Shown piece by piece: positions 5,915 to 7,791 of a DNA stretch of 7,791 bases (positions are counted from its first letter, which is position 1; the number at the start of each line of letters is the position of its first letter). The notes under the pieces are model-generated. The model had not been told where the DNA came from and searched no databases. It worked only from the letters and a program-made list of their open reading frames with translations. Made by a program: the position numbers and the translations under genes. This stretch comes from Bacteroidota bacterium (lineage in GTDB: Bacteria; Bacteroidota; Bacteroidia; Chitinophagales; Chitinophagaceae): positions 1 through 7,791 of the forward strand of contig JAGWTX010000094.1 in the NCBI GenBank assembly GCA_028875955.1, read 5' to 3'.

Positions 5915-7030
5915 ATGAAGAAATTTTTTGCCTTACTGTTTATTCCCTTCTTATCGATGGCCCAGGGTGGTCAGGGTTTTGGTAACATGAACCGGCCCCA
6001 GGTGGTTCAGGGATTTGAGATCAAAGGAAATATCGAAGGAGTAAAAGATAACACAGAACTCACCCTCCTGACAGCCGTAGATCGCAAAGTGATCGGTAAA
6101 TCAAAAGTTTCGAAAGGAGCATTTCAATTCAAAGGTGTACTGGCCGAACCGGATCTTTTGCAATTGACCATCCCCGGGGAGAAACAAGGGGTGGATCTCT
6201 TTATTGGTAACGATCAGGTAAAGCTTACTGGCAATATAGCTGCATTGGGAAATGTATCCGTAACAGGCTCATCCACACAAACGGATTTTGAAGCTTTCAA
6301 AAAAGAGTTCAATGGCTATTTTGAGGCTTTTTCAAAATTAGGGGCCACTATCCAGGGTGAGAAAGATCCGGCAAAAAGGGAATCCCTGATGCAGGAATAC
6401 AATGCCAGCAAAGAAAAAATAAAAGACGCTGCCATAGCGTTTGCAAAAAATAAATCCAACTCTGGTGTCAGTGCATTGGCACTTTTTGTTGTTTCCCCGC
6501 TTTTTGAAAATTCGGAAGAACTGGAAACCAGCTATAACCAATTAACACCGCTGGTGAAAAGCAATTCCTTTGGAAAAGGAATCGAAAAAAAGCTGGCTGA
6601 TGAAAAGATTGGCAGGGTAGGCTCACAGGCGCTTGAGTTTACACAAAAAGATGTAGATGGTAAACCCATATCGCTTGCCTCTTTCAGGGGTAAATATGTA
6701 TTGGTTGATTTCTGGGCCAGCTGGTGCAGACCCTGTCGTGCAGAAAACCCCAATGTGGTACATGCCTATCAAACCTTTAAGGATAAGAATTTCACGGTAT
6801 TGGGTGTATCTCTCGATCAATCCAAACCCAATTGGCTGGAAGCGATAAAGGCAGATAACCTCACCTGGACACATGTCAGCGATCTGCAATATTGGAACAA
6901 CGCCGTAGCCCAGTTATACCATATTCAAAGTATCCCATCCAATTTGCTGATTGATCCTACCGGTAAGATAATTGCCCGGGATATCAGAGGGGAAGCCCTG
7001 CAACAGAAATTAGCCGAACTGCTGAAATAA
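5915..7030 (+). CDS. Secreted TlpA-family thioredoxin-like protein with N-terminal DUF4369-type domain
   Basis: Predicted periplasmic thiol-disulfide oxidoreductase. Residues 1-16 form a Sec signal peptide (MKKFFALLFIPFLSMA) with cleavage near Ala16-Gln17; there is no lipobox cysteine. A short Gly/Gln/Asn-rich stretch (18-31) is followed by a beta-rich domain (about 33-120) resembling DUF4369, ending in the typical VTGSSTQTDFEAFKKEF. A helical, Lys/Glu-rich linker (about 125-230) leads to a TlpA/AhpC-TSA thioredoxin fold (about 235-371) with VDFWASWCRPCRAENP, active-site Cys271 and Cys274, and cis-Pro341 in SIPSNLLIDPTG. Proteins of this architecture are common in Bacteroidota, but the substrate is usually unknown. 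The gene begins only 10 nt after hisIE on the same strand, so it is probably cotranscribed, though no link to histidine synthesis is evident. It converges on the ArsC-like gene, with 30 nt between the stops and no clear terminator hairpin. Confidence 0.9.
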   Translation: MKKFFALLFIPFLSMAQGGQGFGNMNRPQVVQGFEIKGNIEGVKDNTELTLLTAVDRKVIGKSKVSKGAFQFKGVLAEPDLLQLTIPGEKQGVDLFIGNDQVKLTGNIAALGNVSVTGSSTQTDFEAFKKEFNGYFEAFSKLGATIQGEKDPAKRESLMQEYNASKEKIKDAAIAFAKNKSNSGVSALALFVVSPLFENSEELETSYNQLTPLVKSNSFGKGIEKKLADEKIGRVGSQALEFTQKDVDGKPISLASFRGKYVLVDFWASWCRPCRAENPNVVHAYQTFKDKNFTVLGVSLDQSKPNWLEAIKADNLTWTHVSDLQYWNNAVAQLYHIQSIPSNLLIDPTGKIIARDIRGEALQQKLAELLK

Positions 7031-7060
7031 AAATAAACGGTTACGGTTCAGTTTGCATTT

Positions 7061-7420
7061 TCACCAGGCAACCTTGAATATTTTAGGATAAGTTTCAGGA
7101 TCAAATCCTAAAGCGATCACTTTTCCGTTTTTTTCAATCAGGGGTCTTTTGATGGCACTGGTATTTTCCGCCAGCCAGGGGATGGCTGTTTTGGCACTAT
7201 TGATCTTTTGTTGCATGGCCGGGTCCAGTTTCCGCCAGGTTGTTCCCTTGGTGTTGACAAGCAGTTCCCAGCCTAGTGCCGCAGACCATTCTTTTAATTT
7301 CGTCTGGGTGATCCCCAGTTTCTTGTAATCATGGAATTCGTAAACAATCTTATTCGCTTCCAGCCAGTTTCGGGCTTTTTTTACGGTGTCGCAATTGGGA
7401 ATTCCATATAGTACATACAT
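7061..7420 (-). CDS. ArsC/Spx-fold protein, YffB-like single-cysteine reductase family
   Basis: Small cytoplasmic protein of 119 residues with the thioredoxin-like fold of the arsenate reductase (ArsC)/Spx superfamily. The N-terminus MYVLYGIPNCDTVKKARNWL carries the only cysteine, Cys10, in the YGIxNCDTxKKA pattern typical of the YffB subgroup. Toward the C-terminus IKRPLIEKNGKVIALGF (90-106), with Arg92, is the second family signature. It lacks the CxxC of redox-sensing Spx and the HNPxCGTS loop of plasmid ArsC, so arsenate reduction should not be assumed; YffB proteins have been proposed to be glutathione-dependent thiol reductases, and the natural substrate is unclear. No ars genes (arsR, arsB or acr3) are nearby. 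It is read opposite to the his run, presumably as a single-gene unit, from its own start at 7420; a -7 element at 7446-7439 fits as its promoter. Confidence 0.88.
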   Translation of the reverse strand: MYVLYGIPNCDTVKKARNWLEANKIVYEFHDYKKLGITQTKLKEWSAALGWELLVNTKGTTWRKLDPAMQQKINSAKTAIPWLAENTSAIKRPLIEKNGKVIALGFDPETYPKIFKVAW

Positions 7421-7438
7421 ATTGACCGATTATTTACG

Positions 7439-7446
7439 CAAAAATA
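7439..7446 (-). promoter_or_regulatory. Bacteroidota-type -7 element for the ArsC-like gene
   Basis: On the minus strand this reads TATTTTTG, matching TAnnTTTG at all six fixed positions. It ends 18 nt before the ATG of the ArsC-like gene, so initiation near 7433 would give a leader of about a dozen bases, short but acceptable in this phylum. No TTTG -33 box is found at the usual distance, and the region is A/T-rich, so a chance match is possible. Confidence 0.4.
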
Positions 7447-7488
7447 GCTATCCAGCCATATTTTTAGCCGATAACTATTGACTATGCA

Positions 7489-7496
7489 TTATTTTG
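7489..7496 (+). promoter_or_regulatory. Possible -7 element for the gene starting at 7513
   Basis: TTATTTTG matches TAnnTTTG at five of six fixed positions and lies 16 nt before ATG 7513. A TTGACT at 7478-7483 is too close (8 nt between TTG and the element) to be its -33 box. The position is right for the only transcript that could serve this gene from the divergent spacer, but sequence support is modest. Confidence 0.33.
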
Positions 7497-7512
7497 TAAT
7501 TGCAAACGTCAT

Positions 7513-7791
7513 ATGTATAAAATTTTCATCTGTATTTTATTGTTCTTATCTTTTCTTTCGGCAAACGCACAGGATGTCAGGGCCCGTCAGTCTTCCGGAA
7601 GTATTTTAGGAAATGTATTAGACCAAAACACAGGTAAAGCCCTGCCCGATGCCAATATCCAATTGACAGGATTGGGGGATCCACGGCAAAATCGTTTGAT
7701 GGTCACTGACAGGAATGGAAGTTTTGATTTCGAAAAAATAGCCCCGGGGTATTATCGGCTTTCCATTGATATGATGGGATATGCCAGCACC
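7513..7791 (+). CDS. Secreted protein with N-terminal carboxypeptidase-regulatory-like domain (3' end outside window)
   Basis: An open frame of 93 codons from ATG 7513 to the window edge with no stop. The translation begins with a clear Sec signal peptide, MYKIFICILLFLSFLSANAQ, with cleavage expected near Ala19-Gln20. About ten residues later a CarboxypepD_reg-like beta-sandwich begins: GSILGNVLDQNTGKALPDAN (29-48), then TDRNGSFDFEKIAPGYYRLS (65-84) and MMGYAS at the edge. This G-x-V-x-D-x-x-T-G...L-x-x-A-x-I / T-D-x-x-G-x-F-x-F...G-x-Y pattern is diagnostic for the fold. In Bacteroidota it usually fronts TonB-dependent receptors (SusC-like or siderophore type) or outer-membrane beta-barrel proteins, so an outer-membrane protein of several hundred residues is likely, but the deciding part is outside. 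The gene is divergent from the ArsC-like gene, with 92 nt between starts. Confidence 0.85.
   Translation, partial: MYKIFICILLFLSFLSANAQDVRARQSSGSILGNVLDQNTGKALPDANIQLTGLGDPRQNRLMVTDRNGSFDFEKIAPGYYRLSIDMMGYAST

Noticed and set aside
7031..7060. A bidirectional terminator between the convergent thioredoxin-like and ArsC-like genes
   Set aside because: The 30-nt spacer contains repeated CGGTT/ACGGTT elements, but no stem longer than three pairs forms, so there is no structural support.
1..7791. A novel defence, mobile or RNA-based system
   Set aside because: Nearly all of the sequence is accounted for by recognised core-metabolism and envelope genes; I see no transposase, inverted-repeat ends, CRISPR-like repeat spacing, tRNA or reverse transcriptase, and no unexplained stretch over 150 nt.

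Overview
The window looks like a chromosomal segment from a member of the Bacteroidota, most likely near the Chitinophagaceae/Sphingobacteriia. The reasons are: (i) start codons lack Shine-Dalgarno sequences and are preceded by A-rich leaders; (ii) TAnnTTTG-type -7 promoter elements are visible; (iii) there is a TlpA-like thioredoxin with an N-terminal DUF4369-type domain; (iv) secreted proteins have signal peptides ending in A-Q; (v) a secreted protein begins with a carboxypeptidase-regulatory-like domain; (vi) HisI and HisE are fused. The lineage is inferred from these traits, not from a database search.

Positions 1-2947 hold the distal half of a tryptophan operon on the + strand: the 3' end of trpC, then trpF, trpB and trpA, with gaps of 1, 10 and 12 nt. 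Together they carry out the last steps of the pathway: phosphoribosylanthranilate to CdRP (TrpF), CdRP to indole-3-glycerol phosphate (TrpC), and indole-3-glycerol phosphate plus serine to tryptophan (TrpA/TrpB).

Positions 2997-5904 continue on the same strand with hisH, hisA, hisF and hisIE. These enzymes cover one contiguous block of histidine synthesis, from phosphoribosyl-ATP to imidazole-glycerol phosphate plus AICAR: HisE and HisI, then HisA, then the HisH/HisF synthase. hisG, hisD, hisC and hisB are not in the window, and the place upstream of hisH where they might be expected is occupied by trpA. The gaps here are wider (49, 39, 143 and 68 nt), and a good -7 promoter element lies just before hisIE, so the his part may have its own internal promoters.

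Positions 5915-7030 encode a secreted TlpA-family thioredoxin-like protein with a CRPC active site. It starts 10 nt after hisIE and probably shares its transcript. It converges on a minus-strand gene (7061-7420) for a small single-cysteine ArsC/Spx-fold protein of the YffB type. After a 92-nt divergent spacer, a + strand gene starts at 7513 and runs off the window; its visible part is a signal peptide plus a carboxypeptidase-regulatory-like beta domain, as found at the front of many Bacteroidota outer-membrane proteins.

All complete enzymes have their expected catalytic residues and lengths. I see no frameshift, mobile element, RNA gene, CRISPR array or novel defence-like system. The points of most interest are organisational: the trp-his junction, the internal promoter candidates and the attached redox gene.
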